DNA of 64,000 bases from Alkalicoccus daliensis. GTDB lineage: Bacteria > Bacillota > Bacilli > Bacillales > Salisediminibacteriaceae. Shown here piece by piece: positions 34,670-43,506 of this stretch. A program made the translations under genes and the position numbers. Under the pieces are notes generated by a model, which did not search any database, was not told the DNA's origin, and saw only the letters and a program-made list of their open reading frames with translations. The DNA is taken from positions 186,001 through 250,000 of the forward strand of contig NZ_FNIL01000002.1 in the NCBI RefSeq assembly GCF_900103955.1. Direction: 5' to 3'. Numbering within the stretch: position 1 is the first letter of the stretch; each line of letters opens with the position of its first letter.

Positions 34670-34758
34670 CGCTGAAAGGATAAAAAACGATTCGAAGAGC
34701 ACTCATGCAGTTCAGTTGAAAGAGTTTCTATCGGAAGCGTTATTTGAAAGCGAAAGTA
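34670..34758 (+). repeat. Diverged module A copy
   Basis: ACGATTCGAAGA is shared with copy 1, followed at matching distances by AAGAGTTTCTATCGGAAGCGT and a closing GAAAGCGAAAGT. Together with the B copy just upstream it repeats the B(-)A(+) order seen at 5.6-6.0 kb. Confidence 0.5.
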
Positions 34759-34792
34759 TACTTTTACATGAAAATCTATTTTTTACACTCTG

Positions 34793-34826
34793 AAATCAGC
34801 TCCATCAGCAGGGCTGATTTTTTTAC
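34793..34826 (+). terminator. Terminator-like hairpin just upstream of the 34843 lipoprotein gene
   Basis: AAATCAGC (34793-34800) pairs with GCTGATTT (34813-34820), then T. It lies only 16 bases before the next start codon, so it either ends upstream transcription or acts in the leader. Confidence 0.55.
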
Positions 34827-34842
34827 ATAGGAGGTATTCAAG

Positions 34843-35250
34843 ATGATGAAATTATCTATCGCAGGGTTAATGATTTTTGGACTTCTTACTGCTGGATGCA
34901 GCTTTGGTTTATATGTAAATTCTTTCAGCGTGGATGAAATCAGGCTTTATGAAACAGACAGTTTTTACTCAGAAAATCTGGAATTATTTGAAGTATATGA
35001 AGAATCGAAAGATATCAAACGATTCCTCCGGGCGGTGAATAATACATCAAAGCTGGATGGGGCTGTGGATATGGCAGATCCTGATTTTGAAGTGGATCTG
35101 ATAAAAGAGGGAGAACTGTTCAAAGGATATTATCTCTGGGTATCGGAGGACGGTGCTTCCCTTATGGATAGAGATGATACACATACTTTATACAGAGTTA
35201 AAGAGAAAGGACAAGAAATCTTTCGGGGGGTAACAGCAGTAGAGGAATAA
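34843..35250 (+). CDS. Small lipoprotein, YhfM-like
   Basis: A 135-residue predicted lipoprotein: MMKLSIAGLMIFGLLTAGC with lipobox LTAGC. The remainder begins SFSVDEIRLYETDSFY and contains VYEESKDIKRFLRAVNNTSK and GYYLWVSEDGASLM, a layout similar to small Bacillus lipoproteins such as YhfM. Function unknown. SD ATAGGAGGT before ATG 34843. Confidence 0.62.
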   Translation: MMKLSIAGLMIFGLLTAGCSFGLYVNSFSVDEIRLYETDSFYSENLELFEVYEESKDIKRFLRAVNNTSKLDGAVDMADPDFEVDLIKEGELFKGYYLWVSEDGASLMDRDDTHTLYRVKEKGQEIFRGVTAVEE

Positions 35251-35417
35251 TTTTTACGCAGGAACATATTTTTTATGGAAGAGGCTTTTATTTATTCCTC
35301 ATCCACATTCTTCAAAGACCTGCATTCATTTCGATTCTCCAACAGGCGGCATTATCCTGAAAAAGGCCAGTTTTCGTATGTATACAATTGAGGAAGGGTC
35401 TTTTAAAACGAATATTG

Positions 35418-35630
35418 TTAAACAGACTTGACCCTTCTTCTGTACCGCAGCACTCCTTCGCAGACAAATCCTGCTGCAAATCCTCCCACAATCGGCAGGA
35501 GGGAAACCTCCGTGTAATCAAGGGAAATGTGTAATTGTAAAACAGCTATATTAAAGAAATAACCCACGCCATATAACACGATCATTACACCAAAGGCTGC
35601 CAGCAGTGGCATCCAGAAAGGCCTCTTCAT
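35418..35630 (-). CDS. Small two-helix membrane protein
   Basis: A 70-residue protein with two hydrophobic segments (6-33 and 43-60) and a basic end, RYRRRVKSV. No family recognised. ATG 35630 is chosen because GGAGGGGG lies just upstream on the minus strand; longer frames from 35702 lack an SD. Confidence 0.55.
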   Translation of the reverse strand: MKRPFWMPLLAAFGVMIVLYGVGYFFNIAVLQLHISLDYTEVSLLPIVGGFAAGFVCEGVLRYRRRVKSV

Positions 35631-35804
35631 GTTTCTTCCCCCTCCAACAGGCAGGAATTCTCCTGCAGTTTTTTCTTTTCTTCCTATAGTAAATTTTACC
35701 ATAGATAAGCACTTGGCTGACCGTTAGCTTTTTCTTTTTTCGTCCACAACTCTCATTCTGGGAAATATATTTCTCCTGAAATTTATTTGCTGATAAAATA
35801 TATG

Positions 35805-36254
35805 CTACTCCAATGTGATCAAAATGAGCTGGTCTGTAGTATCTTGGCAGTTTTCGAGAATGTAATCAGCTCCTTCTCCAGTTTCGACTGTTTGAATGGA
35901 GTTGCAGGTCGCAGTAGTTATACTTCCTTCACCATATTCATCTCTTCTTGAATCCATTGTTAACTTTATCTCTCCTGCATCGTAAGCAAGGTCATAAAGT
36001 ATTGGATCGCCTTCTGTTGTATATCTGACAAGTCTTAAATTATCTTTTTTCTCTTCTTCCACATGATTAAGAAACTGCTTAAACCTTTCCTCATTTTCAA
36101 TTTCCCCGTGCATATCTACCACATCTTCAGCTGAAGGAGTGTAAGCAGAAACCGTATGTTCTTCCTGATTGCCGGCAGAGGAATACTCCGTATTTTGACA
36201 ACCTGCAATAAAGAATATAAGTAATAAAACAATGGAAAATGTAATTTTTTTCAC
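35805..36254 (-). CDS. DUF4362 domain lipoprotein
   Basis: A 149-residue lipoprotein: MKKITFSIVLLLIFFIAGC with lipobox FIAGC, then a DUF4362 domain recognised by VVDMHGEIENEERFKQFLNHV, LVRYTTEGDPILYDL and a Cys in TTATCNS pairing perhaps with ENCQD. Function unknown. GTG start at 36254 with AAGGGGG before it; an ATG nine codons earlier overlaps the SD. Confidence 0.78.
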   Translation of the reverse strand: MKKITFSIVLLLIFFIAGCQNTEYSSAGNQEEHTVSAYTPSAEDVVDMHGEIENEERFKQFLNHVEEEKKDNLRLVRYTTEGDPILYDLAYDAGEIKLTMDSRRDEYGEGSITTATCNSIQTVETGEGADYILENCQDTTDQLILITLE

Positions 36255-36389
36255 TATGTATACCCCCTTCTTGCAACACATAGACGTTTTTCTTTCAGGG
36301 AAGTTTCATGTCGCACTTTTTCCCGGCAAGAGAAAATAACTATGATTGTTTCGACTGAAAATTAACAAAAACAAGTTTAAAAGTGAGGA

Positions 36390-36530
36390 AAGTAAATGAA
36401 TCAAGTGTGCGAAACGCAGCCGGCGACTCCCTGGAGGACTGTGGACGAATTGAACATCCAGCTGCTGAAGGCAGCTTAGCTGAGAGAGTCCCCTCCGGAA
36501 AGCGTCCGGCGAAAGTGGAGCACCCACCAC
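36390..36530 (+). repeat. Module A copy 3
   Basis: GGCGACTCC, ATCCAGCTGCTGAAGGCAGC, TTAGCTGAGAGAG and CCCCTCCGGAAAGCGTCC, GGCGAAAGTGGAGC follow in the same order as copy 1. The hairpin AGCTGC-TGAAG-GCAGCT replaces the CTGCC/GGCAG hairpin of copy 1. Confidence 0.75.
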
Positions 36531-36632
36531 ATTTCATAAAAGAAAATCATGTCTTAATGTTCTTTATAAGAAGTGAAGTTGTTTTTTATTTTCCCCTTCA
36601 CAAAACCGACATATTTTTCCGAGGTGTCGTCT

Positions 36633-36687
36633 TTGACTATGAAAAAAAGTTACTTTATAGTTTAGAAAGTTAACAGTTTAACAACTT
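36633..36687 (+). promoter_or_regulatory. Promoter and likely operator of the MarR-RND operon
   Basis: TTGACT (36633-36638), 17 bases, TATAGT (36656-36661). Six bases further on, AAGTTAACAGTTTAACAACTT (36667-36687) is an imperfect palindrome (AAGTT ... AACTT), and ATAGTTTA is repeated around it. A MarR autorepression site is likely. Confidence 0.68.
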
Positions 36688-36708
36688 AATAGTTTACGGG
36701 GTGTATAG

Positions 36709-37161
36709 ATGAAAAAACTGGAGTATATTGATCAGATCGACCAATTTATTATTGATATCAGTCTGACGATGTCCCACGAATTCGGCGCGGATGTGGAGGT
36801 AGATCTTTCCTCCAACCAGCAGTTAATGATTTATTTAATTGCGAAAAAGAATATCGTGAGGGTGAAAGAACTCGCTTTTTATATGAATGTTTCTGCCAGT
36901 GCGATCAGCCAGATGGCAGGAAAGCTGGAACAGCTCGACCTGCTTGAGCGGTCCATTGATGAATGCAACCGGCGCCAGACGGTGCTGCGCCTGCTTCCCA
37001 AAGGAGAAAATTTTGTAAAAGAGATGGAAGAAAAACGCCACGCAATCATGCGGAAATACTTATCCAGACTGCCGGAAGATGAGCTGGAAACAATGCGGGA
37101 TACATTCGCCAATTTGTCGCAGCTGATTCTGGAAAGCCAGAAAGAAGGAGAGGAATCATGA
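36709..37161 (+). CDS. MarR family transcriptional regulator
   Basis: A 150-residue winged-helix repressor. The recognition region is VRVKELAFYMNVSASAISQM, then the wing ERSIDECNRRQTVLRLLPKG. Its stop overlaps the start of the RND pump by four bases (ATGA), so it almost surely controls that pump, probably released by a hydrophobic ligand. ATG at 36709 with a weak SD, CGGGGTG. Confidence 0.9.
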   Translation: MKKLEYIDQIDQFIIDISLTMSHEFGADVEVDLSSNQQLMIYLIAKKNIVRVKELAFYMNVSASAISQMAGKLEQLDLLERSIDECNRRQTVLRLLPKGENFVKEMEEKRHAIMRKYLSRLPEDELETMRDTFANLSQLILESQKEGEES

Positions 37162-40100
37162 AAATAACAAACTTTTCTATTGCGCGCCCGGTTTTTACAA
37201 TGGTTACGATGGCCTTGTTTCTGCTGCTCGGGTTCGTATCACTTACAAATATTCCATTAAAATTAATCCCGGACATTGATCCGCCGATTGCGGCAGTAGT
37301 AACATCATATGATGATGCAGGACCGGAAGAAGTAGTGGAGCAGATATCGCGGCCGATGGAGCAGAATTTATCTACCGTCGGCGGTTTGAATAATATCTCC
37401 ACCATTTCCATGGAGGGGCAGTCCCTCACAATCCTGGAGTTTTCCTGGACGACTTCGATTGATGATGTGGAGAATGACATTATCACTTCGATGAACCAGG
37501 TGCCGCTGCCAAATGATGCGGGACAGCCGCAGTTTATTAAATTTGATCCGGCACAGTTCCCGATTATTCAGCTTTCCCTTTCTTCCGATAATGGCGGGGA
37601 TATGCAGGCGCTCGTGGAAGACCTGGAAAGGGACCTGCTCCGTGTGGATGGAGTAGCAACGATTGATCTTATGGGAGACGCAGTGGAAGAAATTTCTGTC
37701 ACCCTGGACCAGGAAGCCCTGGAAGAAAATAATCTCGTGCAGTCTGATATTGTGCAGGTGCTGCAGACACATAATATCACTGCACCGGGCGGCGTCGTGG
37801 AAGACGGTGGCGATGAGCTGACTACCCGGGTGCTGTTTGAACTCGGCAGTCTGGAAGACATAGAAAATATCGTCGTTACAGAAACGATTACGGAGGAAGA
37901 AGAAACGGAAACGGTCACGCTTTCGGAAGTAGCGGAAGTGGAAAGAGGACCGGAGCCGACAGATATTATTACCCGCACAAATCAGGAAGATGCCATTTTA
38001 TTAAGCGTACAGCAGCAGGCAGATGCAAATACTGCCGGGGTCGCTTCAGAAGTAATGGCGGAGCTGGATGAACTGCTGGAAACAGGAGATTACGAGGACC
38101 TGCAGGCAGATGTCCTGTTTAATCAGGGCGAATTTATTGAAGATGCCATTTCCAACGTCGCACTTGCATTAATCGGCGGGGGAATTATTGCGATGGTCGT
38201 GCTGTTTTTCTTTTTGCGGAGCTTTAAAACACCATTACTCATCGGAATCGCTATTCCGTTTTCTGTAATTGTCACGTTCGTACTGCTGTACTTTACGAAC
38301 TTCTCGTTAAACATCATGACACTCGGCGGACTTGCGCTCGGGATCGGGATGCTTGTTGATAACTCCATTGTGGTAATTGAAAACATTTACAGGCATTTAT
38401 CGATGAAAAAGTCACCCCGGCAGGCGGCGGCAGACGGAACGAAAGAAGTCGCAACTGCGATTACCGCTAGTACACTGACGACGATTTCCGTATTTTTACC
38501 GGTCGTATTTATCAGTGGAATTGTCGGAAATTTATTCCGGGAATTTGCGCTTACCGTATCCTTCAGTCTGCTTGCTTCTCTGGCAGTGGCCCTTACGGTT
38601 GTGCCGATGATTGCAAGCCGCTGGCTGAAGGCGCCGAAGGAAGATGTAGAAGAAAAGCGCCAGAAATCACGATTTATCACCTTTTTTGATAAAACGGCCC
38701 GCTGGTCGCTGAAGAACAGAATGATTGTCTTTTTAGTCACGGTGGCGCTGCTTATAGCAGGCGGATTTGGCATCACGACTGTCGGCACACAGTTTTTGCC
38801 GGCCACTGATGAAAGCTTTCTGCAGATTGAAGTGGAAAATGAAACAGGTACACCGCTTGATACAACGTTTGAAGATGTCCAGGCAATTGAGGAAGTATTG
38901 GACGAGCACGGGGAGATTGAAGCGTATACTTCTGTCACAGGTTCCGGCGGAGACCAGGGACCAATGGCGGAAGGCACCCAGGGGAACCAGGCAGTCGTGT
39001 ATGTAACGATGGTTCCGGTCGGGGAGCGCGACATCTCCACGATTGATTTCGGCGAAGAAATCCGCCGCGACGTGGAGAACGCAGCACCGGATGCAGAAGT
39101 AAATCTTGCAGTGGAAGCTTCCTTTGGCGGGGATCCGAATACGTTCAGCTTTGATTTAACTGATCAGGATCCCGTCCAGCTGCAGGAAGTGGCAGAGGAT
39201 CTGCTGGCAGAATTTGAAGATATGCCAGAGTTTACAGAAGTAACGAACACGTATGAAGAAACAACACCGGAGCTGCAGGTGCTGATTGATGAAGAAGCAG
39301 CCCGGGAAGAAGGCCTTACGCCGGCCGAAATTGCTGAGGCAGTGGATACAAACACCCGCGGCGCCTTTGCGACTCAGATTGTCACAGAGCAAAATGACGT
39401 ACTGGAAGTAAACGTCCGGCTCGCAGAAGAGTTCACGGAAGACGTGGAAGCGCTGGAAGACTTGCTGCTGCGTAACCAGGAAGGGGAGTTCGTCGCCCTG
39501 AATGAAGTGGCAGACATTGAACGCGGAGAAGGCCCGGAAACAATTAACCGGATCAACCAGGAAGAATCTGTGCAGTTCTCGCTCACGTATTCTACAGATT
39601 ATAACTTAGGGGAAATTAATCAGCTCGTGGACGATACAGTAGAGGATTACGGTCTCCCATCCGGTACGACGCTTTCCTACACAGGGGATCAGCAGCTGCT
39701 GGACGATGCGATCAGTGATTTAACGCTCGCTTTAATCCTTGCCGTAGTATTCGTTTACTTCGTCATGGCAGCGCAGTTTGAATCATTGAAATATCCGCTT
39801 GTTGTCATGTTTACGGTGCCGCTCGTATTAATCGGCGTGACGCTCAGTCTCACGCTTACGAGAACGCCGATCAGCGTGACCGCCTTTATTGGGCTCATCG
39901 TCCTCGTCGGAATCGTCGTCAATAACTCGATTGTACTTGTCGACTACATTAACAGGCAGAAAGAGTACGGCTTAAAGAGTTATGATGCTATTGTAGAAGG
40001 AGTGAAGGATAGAGCACGTCCGATCCTTATGACAGCTTCTACGACAATTCTGGCGCTGATTCCGCTTGCGATGGGTCTCGGAGAAGGATCGGAAATTCAG

Positions 40101-40535
40101 CAGCCGCTTGCGATAACCGTGATCGGCGGCATGGTGAGTGCTACTTTCTTAACACTTGTACTGATTCCGGTCGTTTACAGCTTTTTTGATAAAGAGACAC
40201 GGAATTTAAACAAAAAGTATATGACACCGGACGGGCAGATTGTTCCTGCCTACCTGCTGGAAGATTCATATAGGAAAGAAGATGGAGCCTCCCGTAAGCA
40301 CTTTTCCATCGAATCAGAGGACCGGCCGCTCGATAAAGCAGAATTGAATGATTTTTATAAAGGCATGGACGACGAACTCGATCCAGCCTTTAAGGAAGCA
40401 ACTTCTGCAGAAGAGGCCGGCGATGAAAGTGAATTTTTAACAGAACGCAGGGAAGACAAAGACACGTCGAAAATGTCGAAGGAAGAATTGCTGGAGGTAC
40501 TGGAAGAATTAATCAAGCGTAATAAAAAAGAATAA
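37158..40535 (+). CDS. RND efflux transporter, SwrC/AcrB type
   Basis: A 1125-residue proton-driven multidrug pump. Duplicated halves each have one helix, a large outer domain (about 35-330 and 560-865) and five or six helices. N-terminal signature ITNFSIARPVFTMVTM; transmembrane helix 4 carries GIGMLVDNSIVVIENIYRHL with the proton-relay Asp; helix 10-11 has GIVVNNSIVLVDYIN. It resembles Bacillus SwrC/YerP, which exports lipopeptides. An unusual acidic cytosolic tail of about 115 residues follows the last helix, ending EELLEVLEELIKRNKKE. No membrane-fusion protein gene is adjacent. Confidence 0.93.
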   Translation: MKITNFSIARPVFTMVTMALFLLLGFVSLTNIPLKLIPDIDPPIAAVVTSYDDAGPEEVVEQISRPMEQNLSTVGGLNNISTISMEGQSLTILEFSWTTSIDDVENDIITSMNQVPLPNDAGQPQFIKFDPAQFPIIQLSLSSDNGGDMQALVEDLERDLLRVDGVATIDLMGDAVEEISVTLDQEALEENNLVQSDIVQVLQTHNITAPGGVVEDGGDELTTRVLFELGSLEDIENIVVTETITEEEETETVTLSEVAEVERGPEPTDIITRTNQEDAILLSVQQQADANTAGVASEVMAELDELLETGDYEDLQADVLFNQGEFIEDAISNVALALIGGGIIAMVVLFFFLRSFKTPLLIGIAIPFSVIVTFVLLYFTNFSLNIMTLGGLALGIGMLVDNSIVVIENIYRHLSMKKSPRQAAADGTKEVATAITASTLTTISVFLPVVFISGIVGNLFREFALTVSFSLLASLAVALTVVPMIASRWLKAPKEDVEEKRQKSRFITFFDKTARWSLKNRMIVFLVTVALLIAGGFGITTVGTQFLPATDESFLQIEVENETGTPLDTTFEDVQAIEEVLDEHGEIEAYTSVTGSGGDQGPMAEGTQGNQAVVYVTMVPVGERDISTIDFGEEIRRDVENAAPDAEVNLAVEASFGGDPNTFSFDLTDQDPVQLQEVAEDLLAEFEDMPEFTEVTNTYEETTPELQVLIDEEAAREEGLTPAEIAEAVDTNTRGAFATQIVTEQNDVLEVNVRLAEEFTEDVEALEDLLLRNQEGEFVALNEVADIERGEGPETINRINQEESVQFSLTYSTDYNLGEINQLVDDTVEDYGLPSGTTLSYTGDQQLLDDAISDLTLALILAVVFVYFVMAAQFESLKYPLVVMFTVPLVLIGVTLSLTLTRTPISVTAFIGLIVLVGIVVNNSIVLVDYINRQKEYGLKSYDAIVEGVKDRARPILMTASTTILALIPLAMGLGEGSEIQQPLAITVIGGMVSATFLTLVLIPVVYSFFDKETRNLNKKYMTPDGQIVPAYLLEDSYRKEDGASRKHFSIESEDRPLDKAELNDFYKGMDDELDPAFKEATSAEEAGDESEFLTERREDKDTSKMSKEELLEVLEELIKRNKKE

Positions 40536-40543
40536 GACATGCA

Positions 40544-40581
40544 GGCAGCGCAGACAAGAAAGTCTGCGCTGCCCGTTTGTT
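40544..40581 (+). terminator. Terminator of the MarR-RND operon
   Basis: GGCAGCGCAGAC (40544-40555) pairs perfectly with GTCTGCGCTGCC (40562-40573), then GTTTGTTT. Confidence 0.85.
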
Positions 40582-40624
40582 TATAAAGTTATAGGTATGA
40601 TATATTTATAGCTTTCTATATATT

Positions 40625-40680
40625 GGGTTCTCCTTCGCTTTCCGGCGCAAGCGTTCGCCGAAAGTGAAGCAGCAAAGAAA
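40625..40680 (+). repeat. Short remnant of the repeat family
   Basis: CTCCTTCGCTTTCCGGCG and GCCGAAAGTGAAGCAGC correspond to the edges of modules B and A; the middle is missing. It fits a deletion derivative. Confidence 0.5.
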
Positions 40681-40848
40681 GCTATTAATTTACAAAAAAC
40701 AGTTTTGTTTTCAAAGAAGCTTTAAATAACAACCTGCTGATACCTTTCCGACAACGAACAGGAGAAAATTGTAAAGTTTTCCTAGGCAAATGGATTCTCT
40801 TTTTGTATGATGGATAGAGAGAATTGGCAAAGAAAAGAGGGCTGGACC

Positions 40849-41490
40849 GTGAAAATGAAACATTTACTATTGGCAGCTGCGCTGATCAGTCTTGCCGCCT
40901 GTGCAAATAATGAAGACGGGGAAGAGGCTGCCCAGCAGGACGAAGAAAGGGAGCTGGAATCACTGCGGGAAAGTGAAGCGGCGCTTGCGGAACAGCTGGA
41001 AGAGGAACGGGAACGCACCTCGGAACTGGAAGAAAGAGTCGAAGACCTTTATGAAGAAAACATGCAGTTAAAAGATGATTTACTGACGTATAAACAGGAC
41101 TTAATCGACCGGCAGGCGGAACATGAGCAGGAGCTTGCGGAACGCCAGGAACTCGATGACACAGCGAGACAGCTTTTTCAGGCAATGCACGAAAGGGATA
41201 CGGACCTGCTGGCTGAGCTTCTGGCAGAGGAAGTGCAGATTGACAGCGACGCAGAGCTGCTTACTTTTACAAGAGATGAGATGGAGCGGTCGTTTCATTT
41301 TCTGCAGCTGGAACGAGTGAATTTTGTCCGGCAGCGTTCCCTTGAGGTGAATGAGGGCGAAGCAGTGGCAGAATACGAATTTTACGACGCGGACGAAGAG
41401 GAACTTTATTTGGATGGCGCTGTGGAAGTCAGCTTTGAGCAGATCGAGGAAAATGACTGGTCAGTCGTCTATGTACAGTTTATCAACTAA
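40849..41490 (+). CDS. Coiled-coil lipoprotein
   Basis: A 213-residue lipoprotein, MKMKHLLLAAALISLAAC (lipobox SLAAC), followed by a long acidic coiled coil (about 35-105, EERERTSELEERVEDLYEEN) and a C-terminal domain (about 110-213) of the SnoaL/NTF2-like kind (ARQLFQAMHERDTDLLAELL). Function unknown. The GTG at 40849 fits the lipoprotein signal and the preceding AGAGGG; earlier ATGs would put charged residues before it. Confidence 0.7.
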   Translation: MKMKHLLLAAALISLAACANNEDGEEAAQQDEERELESLRESEAALAEQLEEERERTSELEERVEDLYEENMQLKDDLLTYKQDLIDRQAEHEQELAERQELDDTARQLFQAMHERDTDLLAELLAEEVQIDSDAELLTFTRDEMERSFHFLQLERVNFVRQRSLEVNEGEAVAEYEFYDADEEELYLDGAVEVSFEQIEENDWSVVYVQFIN

Positions 41491-41494
41491 ATGA

Positions 41495-41528
41495 AGGGCC
41501 CTTCCTGGCAAGCAGGAAAGGCTCTTTT
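41495..41528 (+). terminator. Terminator of the coiled-coil lipoprotein gene
   Basis: AGGGCCCTTCCTG pairs with CAGGAAAGGCTCT with one mismatch and one G-U, then TTTTT. Confidence 0.8.
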
Positions 41529-41533
41529 TCTAA

Positions 41534-41716
41534 TTAATGCAGATGATTTTCCGCTGGGCCGGGAGGTTTTAATTCCGGGGGGAGCGGTCGTCCGGCAGCA
41601 AGGCTGAGGATGGAACGGTTAATCGTATCAAGCTTCTTTTCCATCCGGTAGAGCAGATAAAAAGTGATCGTGACCGGAAAGCCGAATTCCCCCAGTACCT
41701 GTATCCAGAACTCCAT
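41534..41716 (-). CDS. YvrJ family small protein
   Basis: A 60-residue protein. MEFWIQVLGEFGFPVTITFY then LLYRMEKKLDTI is the YvrJ signature: one transmembrane helix followed by a short amphipathic helix. The C-terminal extension is Pro-rich. Function unknown. ATG 41716 is set by AAAGGAGATG. Last of three small genes read in the order DUF1659, DUF2922, YvrJ. Confidence 0.82.
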   Translation of the reverse strand: MEFWIQVLGEFGFPVTITFYLLYRMEKKLDTINRSILSLAAGRPLPPELKPPGPAENHLH

Positions 41717-41894
41717 GGGCGCATCTCCTTTCTGCTGGGATCCGTGGCTGCACTGCTTGCAGATATCTTCTATGAAATACATCGGACAGCTTGTGTAATT
41801 GATCGGGAAAAGCCACTCATAAGCTGAAAAGAGTAAAAATCTCATAATAAAAAGCTCTCCCGTCACAAAGGCAACGGGAGCAGCTCGGAAAAAC

Positions 41895-42116
41895 TTATAT
41901 ACCGATATCGATTGTGTCTACGTTTCGTTCCACGAGACGGGCACCGCGTTTTTCAACGAAGTTGCCGCTGGCACCGAAAAACACATCCGCAGCGAGGATC
42001 TCATCCATCGCCTGTGTGACTGCTGCTGCATCTACGGGTTCTTTCGGAGAATCCACTGCAATCGTAGCGCTGGTACCTGCTTCTGTAGTAAACAAAAGTT
42101 CTAAACGTTTTGTCAT
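41895..42116 (-). CDS. DUF2922 family protein
   Basis: A 73-residue protein, MTKRLELLFTTEAGTSATIA and DSPKEPVDAAAVTQAMDEIL, matching DUF2922. Function unknown; it is almost always next to a DUF1659 gene, as here. SD AAGGAGGG before ATG 42116. Confidence 0.85.
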   Translation of the reverse strand: MTKRLELLFTTEAGTSATIAVDSPKEPVDAAAVTQAMDEILAADVFFGASGNFVEKRGARLVERNVDTIDIGI

Positions 42117-42132
42117 CTTTTATCCCTCCTTA

Positions 42133-42345
42133 TTATTCAGATAGTTCGTACACGTTATTTCGTTCTACACTGTACACCAAGTGCTGCTGCAGGGAGGCAA
42201 TTGCCATCCCGGCCTGGTAAAGTGCTGCATCTTCCGACTGAGATTTTACATTGCGGAAATTGCGTGTCTGAAACAGGATGTTGCCGTCTTCATCATAACC
42301 AGCATTGAAAGTAAGAATCAGGCGAGTCTGCGTTAAATGATTCAT
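42133..42345 (-). CDS. DUF1659 family protein
   Basis: A 70-residue protein with TRLILTFNAGYDEDGN and TRNFRNVKSQSEDAAL, the DUF1659 core. It resembles DUF2922 in layout and the two may pair. ATG 42345 follows AAAGGGGGTGA; longer upstream frames are not conserved. First gene of the trio, 16 bases ahead of DUF2922. Confidence 0.85.
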   Translation of the reverse strand: MNHLTQTRLILTFNAGYDEDGNILFQTRNFRNVKSQSEDAALYQAGMAIASLQQHLVYSVERNNVYELSE

Positions 42346-42459
42346 TGTGTCACCCCCTTTCACTCCATAAGTACATCGAAAGTAAAAAAAGGGAGGAAGG
42401 AAACTTGAAAAAAATTTGAAAACAGGAGAAAATAGACAAAGAGACAGGGGGGCCACTTC

Positions 42460-43086
42460 GTGAAGATACTGCTGACAGGGTTTGAGCCGTTTGGAGACAT
42501 GGATATAAACCCATCGCATTTATTAATGGAATGGGCTGCGACACAGGAATTTGAGGGAGTGGAGATAAAAACGCTTTCTCTGCCGGTGGTGTATGCTCTC
42601 TGTGCGGAAAAAGCACTGGAGGAAATGAAACGCTGGGAGCCGGACGCAGTCGTTCATTTCGGGGTAGCCGCCGGACGGGAAGCGGTAAATGTGGAGAGAA
42701 TTGCGGTGAATCTGGAAGATGCTGCATCGTTCCCCGATAACAGCGGGGATACGCCCCAGGACAGACCGGTCGTAAACAACGGGCCGGATGGGATATTTGC
42801 AACACTTCCTGTACGCAGATTGACAGCGCAGCTGCAAAGCAGGGGAGTGCCGGCAGTACTTTCCTACAGTGCCGGTACTTATATCTGCAATACGACGTTA
42901 TACCGCACGCTGCACCTGATTACACAGGAGAACCTCCCCTGCCAGGCCGGATTTATACATCTGCCCGCGCTGCCGGAAATGGTAACTGGAACACGGCTTC
43001 CTTCCATGGCAATGGAAACGCAGCAGCAGGCGCTTCGTATTATAGTAGAAACAATAACGGAGGAGAAGAGCCATGATAAAAGATAA
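42460..43086 (+). CDS. pcp: Pyrrolidone-carboxylate peptidase
   Basis: A 208-residue cysteine peptidase (C15) that removes N-terminal pyroglutamate. The catalytic triad is Glu79 (GREAVNVER), Cys143 (SAGTYICNT) and His167 (AGFIHLP). Start signature MKILLTGFEPFG. GTG start at 42460 behind AGGGGGG. Its end overlaps arsR by 14 bases, so pcp, arsR and perhaps arsC are cotranscribed, an unexpected pairing. Confidence 0.96.
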   Translation: MKILLTGFEPFGDMDINPSHLLMEWAATQEFEGVEIKTLSLPVVYALCAEKALEEMKRWEPDAVVHFGVAAGREAVNVERIAVNLEDAASFPDNSGDTPQDRPVVNNGPDGIFATLPVRRLTAQLQSRGVPAVLSYSAGTYICNTTLYRTLHLITQENLPCQAGFIHLPALPEMVTGTRLPSMAMETQQQALRIIVETITEEKSHDKR

Positions 43087-43417
43087 AATGAGCTATGAAG
43101 ATGCAGCTGTATTATTTAAGCTACTTGGGGATAAAACCCGGTTGACGATGGTGTCACTGCTGTCCGCTGATGATGTATGTGTCTGTGAATTTGTAGAGAT
43201 TTTTCAGACGAGCCAGCCTTCCGTGAGCCAGCATCTGAGAAAACTCCGTGATAAGGGACTTGTGAAAGAAAGAAAGCAGGGACAGTGGGTTTTTTATTCG
43301 CTGAATGAATCTTCCATTCATTATCCGATGGCGATGGCACTCGTGCAGGAGCTGCCGGATCCGAAAATTATGCTGAACCAGATTGAAGCAGATGGCCTGC
43401 GCGTTACCTGCTGCTGA
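43073..43417 (+). CDS. arsR: ArsR family metalloregulator
   Basis: A 114-residue winged-helix repressor. The arsenic-sensing pair Cys36-x-Cys38 is in SADDVCVCEF, the recognition helix in TSQPSVSQHLRKL, and an extra VTCC closes the protein. It should release DNA on binding As(III) or Sb(III). ATG 43073 lies inside the end of pcp with GGAGAAG before it. arsC follows 89 bases on. Confidence 0.92.
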   Translation: MIKDKMSYEDAAVLFKLLGDKTRLTMVSLLSADDVCVCEFVEIFQTSQPSVSQHLRKLRDKGLVKERKQGQWVFYSLNESSIHYPMAMALVQELPDPKIMLNQIEADGLRVTCC

Positions 43418-43506
43418 TTTTCTTCATACTTTCTTTACATTTTGATAAAAGAAATCATGTTATTATATAAGTGAATGATTATATGAAAAATACTGGAGGC
43501 TTTCGA

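Noticed and set aside
34763-34787. Possible PhoP boxes TTTACA at 34763 and 34782 before the small lipoprotein gene
   Set aside because: The spacing is 19 bases, not a multiple of 11, and no further hexamers are in phase.
38387-39040. A 217-codon frame opposite the RND pump gene
   Set aside because: Ser/Thr-rich low-complexity translation typical of the antisense frame of a GC-biased gene; no SD.
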